From the NCBI GenBank assembly GCA_017893485.1, contig CM030368.1:176262504-176326503 (forward strand): a stretch of 64,000 nt of DNA, read 5' to 3'. The stretch is from Hemerocallis citrina. Taxonomy: Eukaryota; Streptophyta; Magnoliopsida; Asparagales; Asphodelaceae. The translations under genes and the position numbers were made by a program. The notes under the pieces are model-generated. The model was not told where the DNA came from and ran no database searches. It saw nothing but the letters and a program-made list of their open reading frames with translations. Every line of letters begins with the position of its first letter. The stretch's first letter is position 1. Shown here piece by piece: positions 1 through 11,937 of this stretch.

Positions 1-158
1 GTTGAGTTAGACTGGTACAGCTTATTGATGGTGTTTACATCATTCACTGGGCATTCGTTACGTACTCGTATTCCCGTATTTTGGGAAACGGGGCACATAT
101 AGGCACGTATTTTACATATAAAAAAAATTATATTGTAATTAAGGGTCTCCAAATTAAT

Positions 159-490
159 TATTTGGGCATTTCACCTCGGGCCCCCCTGGCACTCAGGGCT
201 GACCCTGGGCTCAATTATATGTTTTGCATATCTAAATAGTTTTATGCAAGTTTTTGTATGTTTCTCGTGTGGGTGCTTATGTAGATGAATATCTGATTGA
301 TAATTTTTACTCTATTTTACATATCTGATTGATGCTTAAGAGTAAATTTACTATTCGATGATATATATTTTGCATATTTTGCCTTGAACAATGTGCAATT
401 TTTTTTGCATATATATATGTAAAATTTATGTATGGGGGCCCCATTTCGGGAGTTTGCCTTGGGCCCCCGAGAACTCAGGGACGGCTCTGT
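159..490. repeat. possible hAT-type transposon termini (two copies)
   Basis: Two short G/C-rich motifs sit in the same orientation at about 159-210 and 458-490. Each has a GGGCCCCC run, then ACTCAGGG and a CTG. Read on the minus strand the second begins CAGAGCCGTCCCTGAG, which resembles the ends of plant hAT elements. I could not find a matching 8-bp target duplication or a clear partner end, so this may be remnants of two related elements. Nothing else is recognisable in positions 1-540. Confidence 0.3.
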
Positions 491-540
491 ATAATAGCAT
501 AGATAGTTTTATGTTCGACAAAGTCTCCATCATCATAGTA

Positions 541-855
541 CAAGTATTTTTCACGTGTGATGCATGTTTTGACAAAGAATTGGAGTTGAACGTGTGATAT
601 ATGTAAGTTGGTAGTAATTAGCACATGCAATGGATGTATTGATTTTTAAAAAAATTGGAGCTGGACGAGCGATACACGTATTTTAAAAAAATTTAAGAAG
701 GAAAAACTTTGATTTGCATGTGTGATATACATGTTGATAAATAGATTTGGAGTTGCACGTGCAATGCACGGAATTGTTTGGTGACAAAGTGGTATTTGTT
801 GTGTGACAAAAAAAAATATTAAAAATATTTGTTTGTGACAAATTCTCATGTTAAA
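541..855 (-). mobile_element. Helitron fragment, hairpin-array subfamily
   Basis: Read on the minus strand this A/T-rich segment ends with a near-palindrome of the ACGTGC-ATC-GCACGT type followed by GAAAAATACTTG. That matches the 3' end of the copy at 40056-40442, with CTTG in place of CTAG. Several further palindromes of the same kind lie inside, for example around 756-770. The 5' end is not clear: a plus-strand Helitron begins directly at 856. No coding capacity is visible. Confidence 0.5.
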
Positions 856-1039
856 TCTCTAATATTATAATGGGAGAAGGCCTTAGTGTCATTTGTCATT
901 TTGTAATTCTACCAATATGTGTAACGCACGTACAATACTAATATAAAGGAGGTTTCCGGTTTAAATCCTCCCTACGTCAGAATTTTTATTTTTATTTCTT
1001 AAAATTATTAAAACGTGCATCGCACGTGTAAATTACTAG
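856..1039 (+). mobile_element. Non-autonomous Helitron, complete short copy
   Basis: The copy starts TCTCTAATATTATAATGGGA after an A, and ends with a 6-bp-stem hairpin (ACGTGC, loop ATC, GCACGT, at 1013-1027) followed nine bases later by CTAG and a flanking T. TC at the 5' end, a subterminal 3' hairpin, CTRR and insertion between A and T are the defining marks of Helitrons. At 184 bp it has no Rep-helicase and must move in trans. Sister copies occur at 1782, 2052, 8487 and 38026-41222. Confidence 0.8.
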
Positions 1040-1408
1040 TAGATATAGATATATAGATATAGATATAGAGTTACAAATGCACGTTCTGCCACAAAAAATG
1101 CAAGAGATGTTGTTACATGACACCTCCTGAAATTCAATAGTCAATATAGGTGTCAGGTAGGTTGAGTTGTCTGGAGCTGTCATGTTTTAACCCCAAAAGT
1201 TCCAAGTTTAAGCCCAAGCACACTAGCCCGACTGGATTAGCTCCTCAAGCACGGGTTCAAAACCAAAGTGCAGAAAGTCTGAGCCCCAGTCTGACACAAG
1301 CATTAAGAATGATTCAAAGCCTGAATGATAATTCTATATGTATACTATCGTGTATTGAACATTTGGATGGGTACATGTGCTCGGCACTGATGATATATAT
1401 TAACATCG
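1040..1408. other. No gene recognised
   Basis: A short GATATA-type simple repeat lies at 1041-1068. The remaining sequence carries an open frame at 1150-1413 with no recognisable motif. I see no homology to a known family. Confidence 0.4.
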
Positions 1409-1579
1409 AGTAATGCTAGAGCCACTATCAATTTCACTACAGTTCTCTTCACTATCTTAGGTGACACACTCCAATAGGTAGAGAAAGATAGAGTAGGTGA
1501 GAGAACTCTCCAATAGAAGTATGCCACCTAAGGTAGTGAAGAGAATGGTAGTGAAATTGGTAGTGGCTGAAGCATTACT
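1409..1579. mobile_element. MITE with about 54-bp terminal inverted repeats
   Basis: The left end begins AGTAATGCTAGAGCCACTAT and the right end, read on the minus strand, begins AGTAATGCTTCAGCCACTAC. The arms stay matched for about 54 bases, up to a shared CTTAGGTG, leaving a loop of roughly 60 bases. The whole 171-bp unit could fold into a long hairpin. No coding sequence. I could not read a clear target duplication, so the superfamily (Mutator-like or other) is open. Confidence 0.75.
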
Positions 1580-1682
1580 TTGATCCAAATGAATATATAT
1601 TATTATTTTTTTCATTTTTTTTTCCGCTAACAAAATATTACAAACATGCATAGGCAAATAAAATATTGAAAGATATATTTTA

Positions 1683-1781
1683 CTAGTAGTTTACACGTTC
1701 GATGAACGTCTTAATAAATATATATTTTTTAAAGTAAAAAATTCGACGTAGTCTGACCTCTAACCTGAAACATCTTTTATA
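1683..1781 (-). mobile_element. Helitron 3' end fragment
   Basis: On the minus strand the segment ends with the hairpin ACGTTC-ATC-GAACGT and, after GTGTAAACTA, the terminal CTAG at 1683-1686. The stem differs from the family stem (ACGTGC/GCACGT) by a substitution on each arm that keeps pairing. The 5' part is cut off by another Helitron that begins at 1782. Confidence 0.6.
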
Positions 1782-1955
1782 CTAGCTATGCACATGTAAT
1801 GCACGTTTTAGTTTTAGTTTTTTTTTAAAATAAAAACTCTAATGATGTGAGGACTCGTACCTGAAACCTCCTTTCTATTAGTTATATACGTGCGTTACAC
1901 GCGTTGATAGATTTACAAATGACACTAAGGCCTTCTCCCATTATAATATTAGAGA
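1782..1955 (-). mobile_element. Non-autonomous Helitron
   Basis: Minus-strand copy. Its 5' terminus reads TCTCTAATATTATAATGGGA backwards from 1955, and its 3' CTAG lies at 1782-1785. The body is colinear with the copy at 856-1039, including the segment 'AGGCCTTAGTGTCATTTGT'. The 3' hairpin is degraded. Beyond the 5' end, 1956-1980 repeats the first bases of the element (ATCTCTA) several times. Confidence 0.7.
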
Positions 1956-2051
1956 TTAGAGATTAGAGATAGAGATTAGAGATATATGATGTTCCATGTC
2001 TAAACCTGCCATTAATAATAAATATAAAATATTTTATTTTAGGAATCCTAA

Positions 2052-2229
2052 GATATGATCTACACGTGCGATGCATGTCATAACAATTTTATTTTTTTTG
2101 AAAGTAAAAATTCAGACTTAGTCTGGCTTTGAATGTAAGACCTCGTTTATAATAGTTATACACCTGCATTGCACGTGTTGATAGATTGACAAATAACACT
2201 AAGTCTTTCTCCCATTATAATATTAGAGA
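2052..2229 (-). mobile_element. Non-autonomous Helitron, worn 3' end
   Basis: Minus-strand relative of the 1782-1955 copy with an intact 5' terminus at 2229. Its hairpin near 2060-2075 has one mismatch and the terminal CTAG is lost. Tandem repeats of the 5' terminal heptamer follow at 2230-2243. Confidence 0.6.
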
Positions 2230-2485
2230 TTAGAGATTAGAGATGGATAATAAAATTAGAAATAGTAAAATGAAAAAATAATTATAAAGAATAAAAAACT
2301 GATACCTTGTAATCCTGAACCCTAATTGCCTTTGAATTTCAGGTTGGGTTCAACGAGAGTGTATATAGGTGAGGCACAAGACGAGCCCAAAATAAAAAAA
2401 AGCACATAATGCTCTACTTGGGGGATGGGGATCCATCAAAAGTACAAGGAGTCTCCCTCAGTCTAGTGTAGGACCAATCTCGATC

Positions 2486-3061
2486 TCATCGTCTTCGTAC
2501 GTGAAAAGTGCTGGCAATCCTCCCTCTTGAATCTGTCGCTGTAACTGTAGCCAAGAATGAAATAAGATGCTTAATGTGAGTTAAATTACTAGAAATACTA
2601 TTACTCGTCTCACGAAAGTCATAATTATTCATATTGAGCCAAAGAACCCATATCGTAGCAACTATTGCAATATACCAAGTTTTTGTCATAATGCGTCTCT
2701 CATATGCGAATTTCGGACCAGTCCACATGTCATCATATATATTGGGATATTCAGCAGTGCTAAGAGCCCTAAGGACATCAACGATGACTGCTTTACTCCT
2801 ATGACAAATCAAAAATAGATGCTCTCTGGTTTCGGTGAATAAGTTGCAGAACCTACAAGAAAAATCAATATTCGATTAGCATTTGATTAGGTTCTCACGA
2901 GTCAAAATTGCGTCATTAAGGACTAACCAAAGAAAGACTTTTACTTTAAGCGGGGCTTTAGCTTGCCAGATAATTGCCGACCATTTTGGTCTACAACCTC
3001 TGAAATGAAGGTAGTTATAAAGCGAGTGTACTTTGATGATACCATTCACCTCAAGTCTCAA
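2486..3061 (-). pseudogene. LINE ORF2, C-terminal zf-RVT region
   Basis: Minus-strand reading shows a zinc-finger-like module typical of the end of plant L1-type ORF2: a W-x-A-P-x-K-V-x-x-F-L-W segment (about 2900-2970), then C-x2-C and an H-L-F-x-x-C segment near 2810-2860, then a hydrophobic tail ending at 2486. In-frame stops split the module. It continues the RT region to the right. 2290-2485 would be the 3' UTR; no poly(A) tail is evident at its end. Confidence 0.7.
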
Positions 3062-3486
3062 GCTTTCCTATCTGGTCCCAGTGAACATTTCACTCCTGAA
3101 TTGGTGATATGAGAATGTAGTTTCCTAAGCATGCGCTGGGATTCTTGGTCGAGTATTATTTTAAAGTTAGGTTTCCATGAGTGTCTTTTCCAAGTGCTGG
3201 CCACCGTGCAGTGTGTATGTGATGCTAGTGCATATAGATGTAGAAAAAGGTCTCTAAGTGTGTGATCACCACACCATTTATCCCACAAGAATCTGTTAAT
3301 CCTGGTGTTACCGATATAGGACGTTACACAGCTATTGAATGGATCATAGGCTTTGGCAATCCCTTTCCAAAACCAAGAAACACGTGGAACCACCCTGAAG
3401 TCCAAATTTCGTGTCCCATTCCCATGTAGATAGGCCTGAACGTAATCCTGTCATCCTTCGTCGTTAGGGTGGAAGACTTTCCACCA

Positions 3487-4790
3487 CTACTTTCCTAAAA
3501 GCGCAAGATTCATATCTCGAAGATCAATAATACCCAGTCCACCGTGAATTTTCTTCATGCATGATTTTTCCCATTTAATAAGGTGGTAGCCGCCCTTATC
3601 AGAGTTGGTGCCCTTCCAAAGAAATTGCTTTAAGATGCAGTCAATTCTCTGGATAACCCATCGTGTCATTTCGAAGAATGAGAGATAATATTGGTAGATT
3701 CGAGAGGTCTGAATTGATGAAGTCACTCTCTCACCCAACGACATTAAATTTCCTTTCCAACTGCAAGTCTATTCTCGACTCGGTCAATGATAGGTAACCA
3801 ATCAGCCTTCTTAAGCTTGCTTGGTCTAAGTGGGAGTCTCAAGTACTTAATGGGAAAATTCTCGACGGTGTAGTTAAGGATGGATGCATCTTCTAATGCC
3901 TCCTTTAGGGATAGGGCAATGGGAACGAGTGCACTTTTGTGGAAATTAACCCTGAGCCCAGACTACGCTTCAAAACTATATAGAATTCCTTTGAAAATGG
4001 TGGTTTCCCCGATATCGCCATTTCCAAAAAGAAGATTATTATCCGCATATTGAAGGACTGCACAACCCGGATGGTTATGTTCACTGGCCGCATGAGTAAT
4101 CCAACCAGCTTGTCTGCAATTGCCCATCATAATTTTAAGAACATCAACAACAATGGTAAATAGAAGGGGGGAGAGACGGTCTCCTTGTCGTAGGCCTCTC
4201 CTATAGGAGAAAGGTTGCCCCATTCCACCATTCACCATGATAGCAGTCATGCTAGTGGTGAGAGAGTTGCAAATCCATCGTATCCAACTGACACCAAAAC
4301 CATTGCCTGCGAGAGCTTCCCTATGCATTCTAGAATACAGCTGCCTTTAATGAATCCAGATTGTTCGCGAATAATAAGTCTATCTATCACCCCTCCTAGT
4401 CTGTTAGCAAAGGTCTTGGTGATGATTTTGACCGAGTAATTGAGGATACTAATAGGGCGAAAGTACCTGACTCGTCGGAGTCTTCCTTCTTAGAGATCAA
4501 AACGACCTCTGTGTAGTTAAGCCTACCCAACCTTAGTCTATGATTGTAGAATTCGTCAGCATGTTCAAAGAATCATCTTTGATTTCCTCTTAGAAGGTAT
4601 GGTAGAAGAGGATCGGGAAACCATCAGACCATGGGGCTTTTTTCCTTTCCAAGTTGCAAACCACATCCTTAATTTCCTCCACATTAAAAGGAGCTTCAAT
4701 GGAATGTAGATCAAGACCTAGGTCCTTAGGGTTAGTTTGCTGGAAACTCGATTCCAACAGGACTCTGAAGTTCGCTTTCTGTCCAAACAA
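3487..4790 (-). pseudogene. LINE ORF2 reverse transcriptase domain (decayed)
   Basis: A non-LTR retrotransposon RT on the minus strand. Recognisable in order are the N-terminal KKAPWSDGFP block (about 4610-4650; normally KAPGPDG), the RQGDRLSPLLF block near 4170-4200, and the catalytic box near 4040. The box reads YADN instead of Y/FADD, so one catalytic aspartate is lost. Further downstream are the YLGLPL-like thumb motif (here YLRLPL, about 3840) and the W-K-G-x-x region. Many stops and frameshifts make it inactive. It belongs with the endonuclease at 5226-6064 and the ORF1 halves further right. Confidence 0.85.
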
Positions 4791-5225
4791 GTTCTTGAAG
4801 TGAGCCTGGAAGGCCTATTTGATACCCTTGTCATCTTGTATCATACCAGTGTCCATATGGACCGAATGAGTCGGGTTAGATCTACATCTGGCACTGGCCA
4901 TTCAATAGAAAAAAGTTGTATTTGCGTCTCCCTCTTTGGGCCACGAAATTCTATAGTGTTGTTACCACTTGATCTCTTCCAGCTTGTAAAGATGTGCAAT
5001 GTCATCTCTGAAATGTAACAGCCTATTCAGCTCTTCTTGAGATAGGTCTTTAGTCTCCTCAATCTTTTCTAGTTCATCAATGCCCTCCAAAATGGACTCT
5101 TTAGCCCTCCAAATCATCGTGAATCTAGTCCGGTTCCATTCCTCAGCTTTGATCGCAGTCTTCGTATTTTTTCACACCAGACATCAACTACTTCAGTCCC
5201 TCTAGTAGGGCAAGTCTAATTTTCT

Positions 5226-6064
5226 TTAACCATGTGATGGAAACCCTGGATTTTTAAACCATGCCTTTTCAAACTTAAATTTGGACGTCTTCCTAGGTAG
5301 CAATTCACCAGTAGAAAGGGTAATAAGGACATGATCAGAGGTAGGTTTTAGGAGGGATTTGGCCCAAGATAGCAGAAATTTGGCCTTCCAGTCAATTGAG
5401 ACCAAAACCATATCTAACTTAGCCAAAATGGGAGAAAATTGCATATTAGACTACGTAAAAAGTCTATCCGATATAGGAATGCCAATTAGATAGAGTTTCG
5501 TGATGACAGTGTTAAAAACTTCTCTGTCGGAATCACTAGAGCAACTGTCGCTGTGTTCAAAAGAAAATATAGTCATGTTAAAATCCCCCCCCACTACCCA
5601 AGGGTACTGCCAGCGCGCACGGATTGCATGTAATTCGGCCCAAAATGAATTCTAGAGGAGGGCACATTTGGGCCGTACACCACCGTAATAGCTTGATTCC
5701 AATTATCCGTCCTGCATTGGAGCAGGATTGATAATGAAAATTACCTAATGAATTAGTCTAAGCAAAGAAAAACATCCGGGTTGAAACCAATGATGATTTC
5801 TCCTAAAGCACCATCAGATGGGCGACTTTTCAATAAGTAATTCTATTCCATCACAGTCTTCTAAGTCTAGCAGTATGGGACAGTTTGGTCTCTTGCAGAC
5901 CGACAACATCGACCTTGGATGTGTGGATAACATCCTTAACAATTTCTCGCTTGCCCTCCCTCCAAGTCTCTAACATTCCAGAGAAGAATACTCATTAATA
6001 ACCTATTTGGGGTCATGAAACGAATTGGGAACCAGATTTTCCCCTAAATTGACTCTCTCCAACT
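5226..6064 (-). pseudogene. LINE ORF2 N-terminal apurinic-type endonuclease (decayed)
   Basis: Minus-strand fragments match the exonuclease/endonuclease/phosphatase fold of L1-like elements: an LLWNVR start and a GLQETKL motif (about 5900-5980), PWVVGGDFN near 5590, and an SDHVLI motif near 5330 (the SDH catalytic triad region). This domain nicks the target to prime reverse transcription. Stops and frameshifts interrupt it. Its 5' side is cut by the solo LTR starting at 6070; the coding sequence resumes at 10252. Confidence 0.8.
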
Positions 6065-6639
6065 CCCACCGTAACGCCCCGACTTTTATACACAAGCAAT
6101 TCGTAGCACACCAAGAAATCTTTTGCTTCAATTGAGTACATAAACATAATATAATACAGAAAAATGCGAAAATCTTACTATAAATTCAAACCTCTTGGAT
6201 TGATAAGATGACGGGCTTAGGATGTCACACTTGTATGCTATAACTGCAGGCACTCTTACCTGCAAAACACAATTTGTGGGCTCGTCAGCTTGTGAGGTCG
6301 ACGATAAGAATCACAACAGCTTTAACTAATTTCCAAAACATAGCATAATAGAAATAAAACTTGAATCAATGTATTAAATGTAAATGGAAAATAGTCAATT
6401 ATACAATGTCATATGAGTGTGTGTATAACTAATTTTCTAAAACATCAAACATATACTTATTATGAAAACAAGCACACCAAATATGCTCTTTTAATGAACA
6501 CTTGTTTGGAACAATATGCCGCTCATACAACATAGTTTCTGAATGCAAGCTACTAGTGTTTCTTCTAATTACAGGGTTTAATCCCTCGTTTATGCACTGC
6601 CTAAACCCAATGAATGTACTCCAACGCGTAATCACGTGA

Positions 6640-6960
6640 AAGTCGCACCCCAGGATAGTGGACATTCCTGGCATACCCCTAGCCCACATACCGTGGATTT
6701 ACCAGGCGTGTCCTCAGTCACGAACCCTAGCTAGTCGATCTCCCGTAACTACGGACCGAACATGCATACCCCTAGCCCACATCGTGGATTTACTAGGCGT
6801 ATTCTTAGTCCCAAACATTCCAAAGAACTGCAAGCTCTTTACTGGTCTTTTCTCGAACCTGACAGGCATACCCCTAGTCCACACATGTGGATTTATCAGG
6901 CGTATCCTTAGTTCTCGAACCCCTAGGAACCATAAGCTCTTTACCGGACGTGTTCGACAT
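6640..6960 (-). repeat. Imperfect tandem repeats inside the solo LTR
   Basis: Three to four degenerate units of roughly 85-110 bp each contain 'GCATACCCCTAG(C/T)CCACA' followed by a GGATTTA(C/T)(C/T)AGGCGT segment. Comparable repeats are a usual part of Tekay-type LTRs; a different set occurs in the LTR piece at 45290-45640. Confidence 0.6.
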
Positions 6961-8383
6961 TATTTCTATCATATCTTCTTCTAATGCAAAAATATTGATT
7001 TAGTTACTGCAAGATTTTTTGTAAAATATAATATAGACTTAACGATCCCTATTCAGGACTTTACATTCCACATAAACTGAAATCTTGGTCATACCAATCC
7101 TATTCCACTCCTCCACAGAGTTCTCAAACTCTCGTCGCACTTAGGCATCACCTAAGTCACAATCATTTCCAGTCTCATATATAAAATCCATTATTTGAAT
7201 GTTCAACGATCTTTGGACAACAACCCAATGGTCTTGCAAAGATCATATAAATTTCAATACTTATCAGAAAATTGATTTCTTAGTTTCATGTGAAACTTAA
7301 ATGAGTCTACTACAATATTTTAGTTAAGAACATCTAAATTTAACTACAATTAATCTGTCTAAATCCATTTGCAAATTAGTAGGTTCAGAATCCAAAAATT
7401 GCAGCTCTTGCTACTTATAAAAATCACAGAAAATTCCACACTCTTGGACATTAGATTTCTTAGACTCCAAAGAAAGATTAATGAATCTACTTTAAATTCT
7501 CAGTTTGGAGTTTCCACAGAATACCGCATCTAAGAGGTTAAAATGATCAAAAACCAAAAGGTATACAAAGTTCCAGAATCCAGACAAAATTGTCAATTAG
7601 TTCTAAGTTCAAAATACTAAACGATATCCAAAACTCAAGAAAATTTGTGAACATATAGTAGGCATATACTATACTCACATATAAAAAGTTCAGCTTCCAA
7701 TTCCATATATTTAGAGAGAAATAATTTTTGGAAGTAAGTATGATATTCAGCTAGAATTATGAAATAAGTTTTGTTTCCTTTCTAAACGAGTAATGTGTTT
7801 GGATTTTATTAAAATACCAAATGACATCCAAAAATTATGAAATTTTGAAAAGATGTTATAGACACATACGGGATACACATATAAAAACTTCAACCTTATA
7901 TTTCATATAGTTAAATAGAAAAGATTTTCGGAAGTGAGATCAAATTTCAAGACAGAAACTATAAAACGTTTCTAAGTTAATCATATCATAATTTCATACG
8001 ATTAATTAAAAACAATTAACACACATAATCAATCTATCTAAGCATGCATACACATTCAATATAACATATTATAGATTATTTAACATACATATATTCTACA
8101 ATATAAATAGAATTGGTTAAAATTGTCAACCACTTATTCGTTTCAGAGTTTGGTTGTTTCTACGCTTGAGTTGGTGAAGATAGAAACATGAATGGTGACA
8201 ACAAAAGCAAGCATGATGACAGCAACACGAACTGCAGCGCAGCAAGAAGATGTCGGATTCGGAATTGTAGAAGAAAGTGTATGGATTTGTATGTACGTAT
8301 TTATATAGGTATATTTATATATAGAGAGAGAGATATAGGTATATTTATATATAGAGAGAGAGATATATGTATCATTAGTTACG

Positions 8384-8656
<273 letters not shown>

Positions 8657-9267
8657 TAAAGAGAGAGAGAGTTTGAAGAGGTCGTAGGGTGAGATACGGG
8701 CTCGGTGGAGGAGGCAGTCGGCAACAAGGTGGAGGTCGGTTGGTGGGGTGTTTGGGAGTGGAGGCAGTGAGCGACGGCAGCGGGAGAGCGATGGTGAGGT
8801 AGAGGGTGGCACCGCAGGGAGGTCGGGTTTTGAAGCTTCATGATGAAGATGAGCTTCGGGTGAGGGTGAGAGTAGAGATACGAGATGTTGAAGAGGTGGT
8901 GACAGGGTCGGGGGAAGGCAGTGGTGGTGTGGGATTTTGGAGATGGGGGGAGGCTCTGGGTGGCGTTGGGCTACCATGGCGATGGAGTGTGGGTGGAGTT
9001 TCGGAGGGGCTTCGAGTGCGGGTTTCGATGAGGTGGAGGTTGGGTAGTTGATGGCGGGGCTGACGGAGCTTTGAAGGAGGTCGGGAGTGGCAGTTGGGGG
9101 AGCCTTGTCGGGTCTACAGTGAGGTGGCGGGGATGGTTCTTGGAGAGGATGAGACTAGCGGGGTTGCAAGGAGGTGGAGCTTTGGGATGTCGATGGAGCT
9201 TCGGTGGGTTTCGATGGAGGAAGAGCCAGTGGATGAGGATGATGGTTGCTGGCTTGGGGGTGTTTCA
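8657..9267. other. G-rich island inside the solo LTR, no gene assigned
   Basis: About 600 bp of strongly G-rich plus strand (GGTGG, GGGGG and GGAG runs), unlike the A/T-rich surroundings. It starts directly after the Helitron end and stops at a TA microsatellite. Open frames on both strands here are low-complexity (Gly/Val or Pro/Ser/His rich) with no recognisable domain. It could be LTR leader sequence, a captured exon, or a minisatellite remnant. Confidence 0.4.
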
Positions 9268-9294
9268 GTATATATATATATATATATATATATA

Positions 9295-9660
<366 letters not shown>

Positions 9661-10251
9661 TAGGTGTGTAAATATAAATAAATATATAGTTATATAGAAT
9701 GGGGAAGGGTTAGGCTGATGAGCGGATTGAATGTATATAAATTTATATATAGTAGGTCATGTGTGTGTGTGTGTTTGTATGATAGGGTGGTTGTAGTAGG
9801 GTGTATAAGGAGGTGGAGTGTTTTAAGAGTGGGTTAGGCTGCAGTTAGATTGGCTGAATGTGAGACGATAAGGCAGGGAAGAGAACATGATCATAAGGTA
9901 TGTGCCTTAAATATAGTTGGGGGTTGGCTGTTGGAGTAGAATTCAGATTAAGGATATTTTTAGGATTAATCAGGGTTAGAGTTTAAACTCAAATTGAATA
10001 ATTTGAAAAATTTAGAATGGATCGAGAAATATTTGGGTTGGGTTTGAGTATGAGTTCAAATTTGAATTTCGAATACAAAAATGAATTCGAGAGAACAGAA
10101 AGATATTTATAAAATATCGAAATACCAAAATACGTAAAAATATTTATATTAATAATGTTACAGATATTATCCGTAACGGTGCAGAACACATGTGCATAAC
10201 ACGTGTAGGACAAAATCGTCATAACTCAATTTTGCGGGGTGTTACACCCAC

Positions 10252-11932
10252 CCTCTAATCTTATTAAGGAGAAATGTATTACGGTCAATATCGCTTACTA
10301 GACCACTTGTTCTGGCTAGATTAGAAATTCCAATATCAATCATAAAATTGAAAATTGATGCTAAAAACAATGCGTACCGCCACCATCTGTCTTCGCAGAT
10401 TTAGCAGCAGCTGCAATCTCCAAATAGTCGGCCAAGGACTCCTTCATGGCCCTCTTAGTGAATTTCTGAACTATGAAGCCCGTGTTTACATGTGATGATT
10501 CAGGAGTGGTCAACTGAGTAGTTGGGAAGGTGGAAGGGACAAAGCTTCATAGGAGATACCTCCGCCAAACCACTCATAGCAAGCAGGACCTGGGTATTTT
10601 CAATCATCTCATCTGAGTACTCTGAGTCGTCTTCTAAATACAAGTAGTCGTCTCCGAGATTAAGTCTAGCCTCTTTATCATCTTCATCTAACTCGATAAA
10701 TTTGTGAGTCCCAAATACTAAATTGGACCCCTTAATGAGCTCAACAGAGTCGATAGAAATAGAGTCCCTTTCTTCAGTAGCAATAATTCTTGAATAAGCT
10801 TTACTGGGCCCTTCGGCCCATCTTGCAAAGAAGACGGGATCTGAACTGCCTCACGCGCCACGCACGTGAGTTGTGGACATGGTGCAAGGGCACTGGGCGG
10901 AGAGCATGAAGGGCCTGAAGGCGGAATCTTAGAAGGAAGCTTTGAGGAGGGGCAAAGTGGGGTTTTCACACCTAACCCTATCTTCACCTCTGCATCACCG
11001 CCTCTCTTCTTTTGAGCAAAGCTAAACAAAGCTACATTTTCATCTTTTTTAGCAGAATCTCTGATATCGAGCACCTTCGGGATCTTTCCCGTTACAGCAT
11101 CTACTCCCTCTAACTCTAACCCTGCTTCGTCGCCTCTTTTCTTTTGAGCGAAGCCCAAAATAGCTTAATTTCCTCCTTTTTAAGCATAGTCTCCTATTTC
11201 GAGTGCCTTAGGGCATTTTCCTCTTTCAGCTTCTACTCCCTCTGACTCACTACCCATCTCCACATGCTGATCCCCTTCTACACCCACTCTTTGCTGGCTT
11301 ATGTTTTTCCCTTTCCTTTTTTCATCTTTTACCAGAGATGGATCTGGGTCTGTTGCATTTGAGAAATTTTATTTTGGTTGTAGTAGTTCAAGGTGGTTAA
11401 GCCTTTTACCCATCTTTTCTAGTCGATCCTAACCATTGGGGGGTTTGATCAAACTCAGATCTTGATCGTTGGCTATTTTTTGTGGTTCATTGGCTATCAA
11501 TGGCTTTCGCCGCCGCTCCTCCAACTCTCTTGCCTCACGAATAAGCTCCCGGTGTGCTCGTTCGATCTCATGCTCTTCATCGATGGTGAGGTCCCACTCC
11601 GGGGAGACCACTTGCTTGTAAGATCGGTTATCTCTATGTGAAGGGGAGTATGAAGGGGACGGTGGTGCTGCAGTCACTTGCACCACCCCTAGTTCCACTT
11701 TCTTTTCAAGCACAAATAGGATGATGCACGACTCCTCAAATGAGAATACTTTAGCAAAACGAGGCATCAAAGTGATATCAGGGCTTCGAATATGGATCCT
11801 AGCTGATACAATATCTGATCGGCCCACTGTTTTCTCGTCCATCTCTTTGATGGATCCAAACTCAGAGCCGATCTCTTACAGTGTCTCCCTCTTCCAGAAA
11901 TGGAGGGGGATGTTATGAAGTCAAACCCAATA
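10252..11932 (-). pseudogene. LINE ORF1, C-terminal half (decayed)
   Basis: Minus-strand continuation of the ORF1 that starts near 15000. The segment at 11429-11842 reads with a V-G-x-x-D-x-x-S-A-R-I-x-I-R pattern, followed by a Glu/Arg-rich helix. This resembles the middle of plant L1 ORF1 proteins (DUF4283-type RNA-binding gag-like proteins). Downstream (10380-11160) are low-complexity Pro/Ser/Lys stretches with a repeated FAQKKRG motif. ORF1 proteins bind LINE RNA and chaperone it. Stops and frameshifts are present, so assignment of the far C-terminal part is by position only. Confidence 0.55.
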
Positions 11933-11937
11933 GCAGT

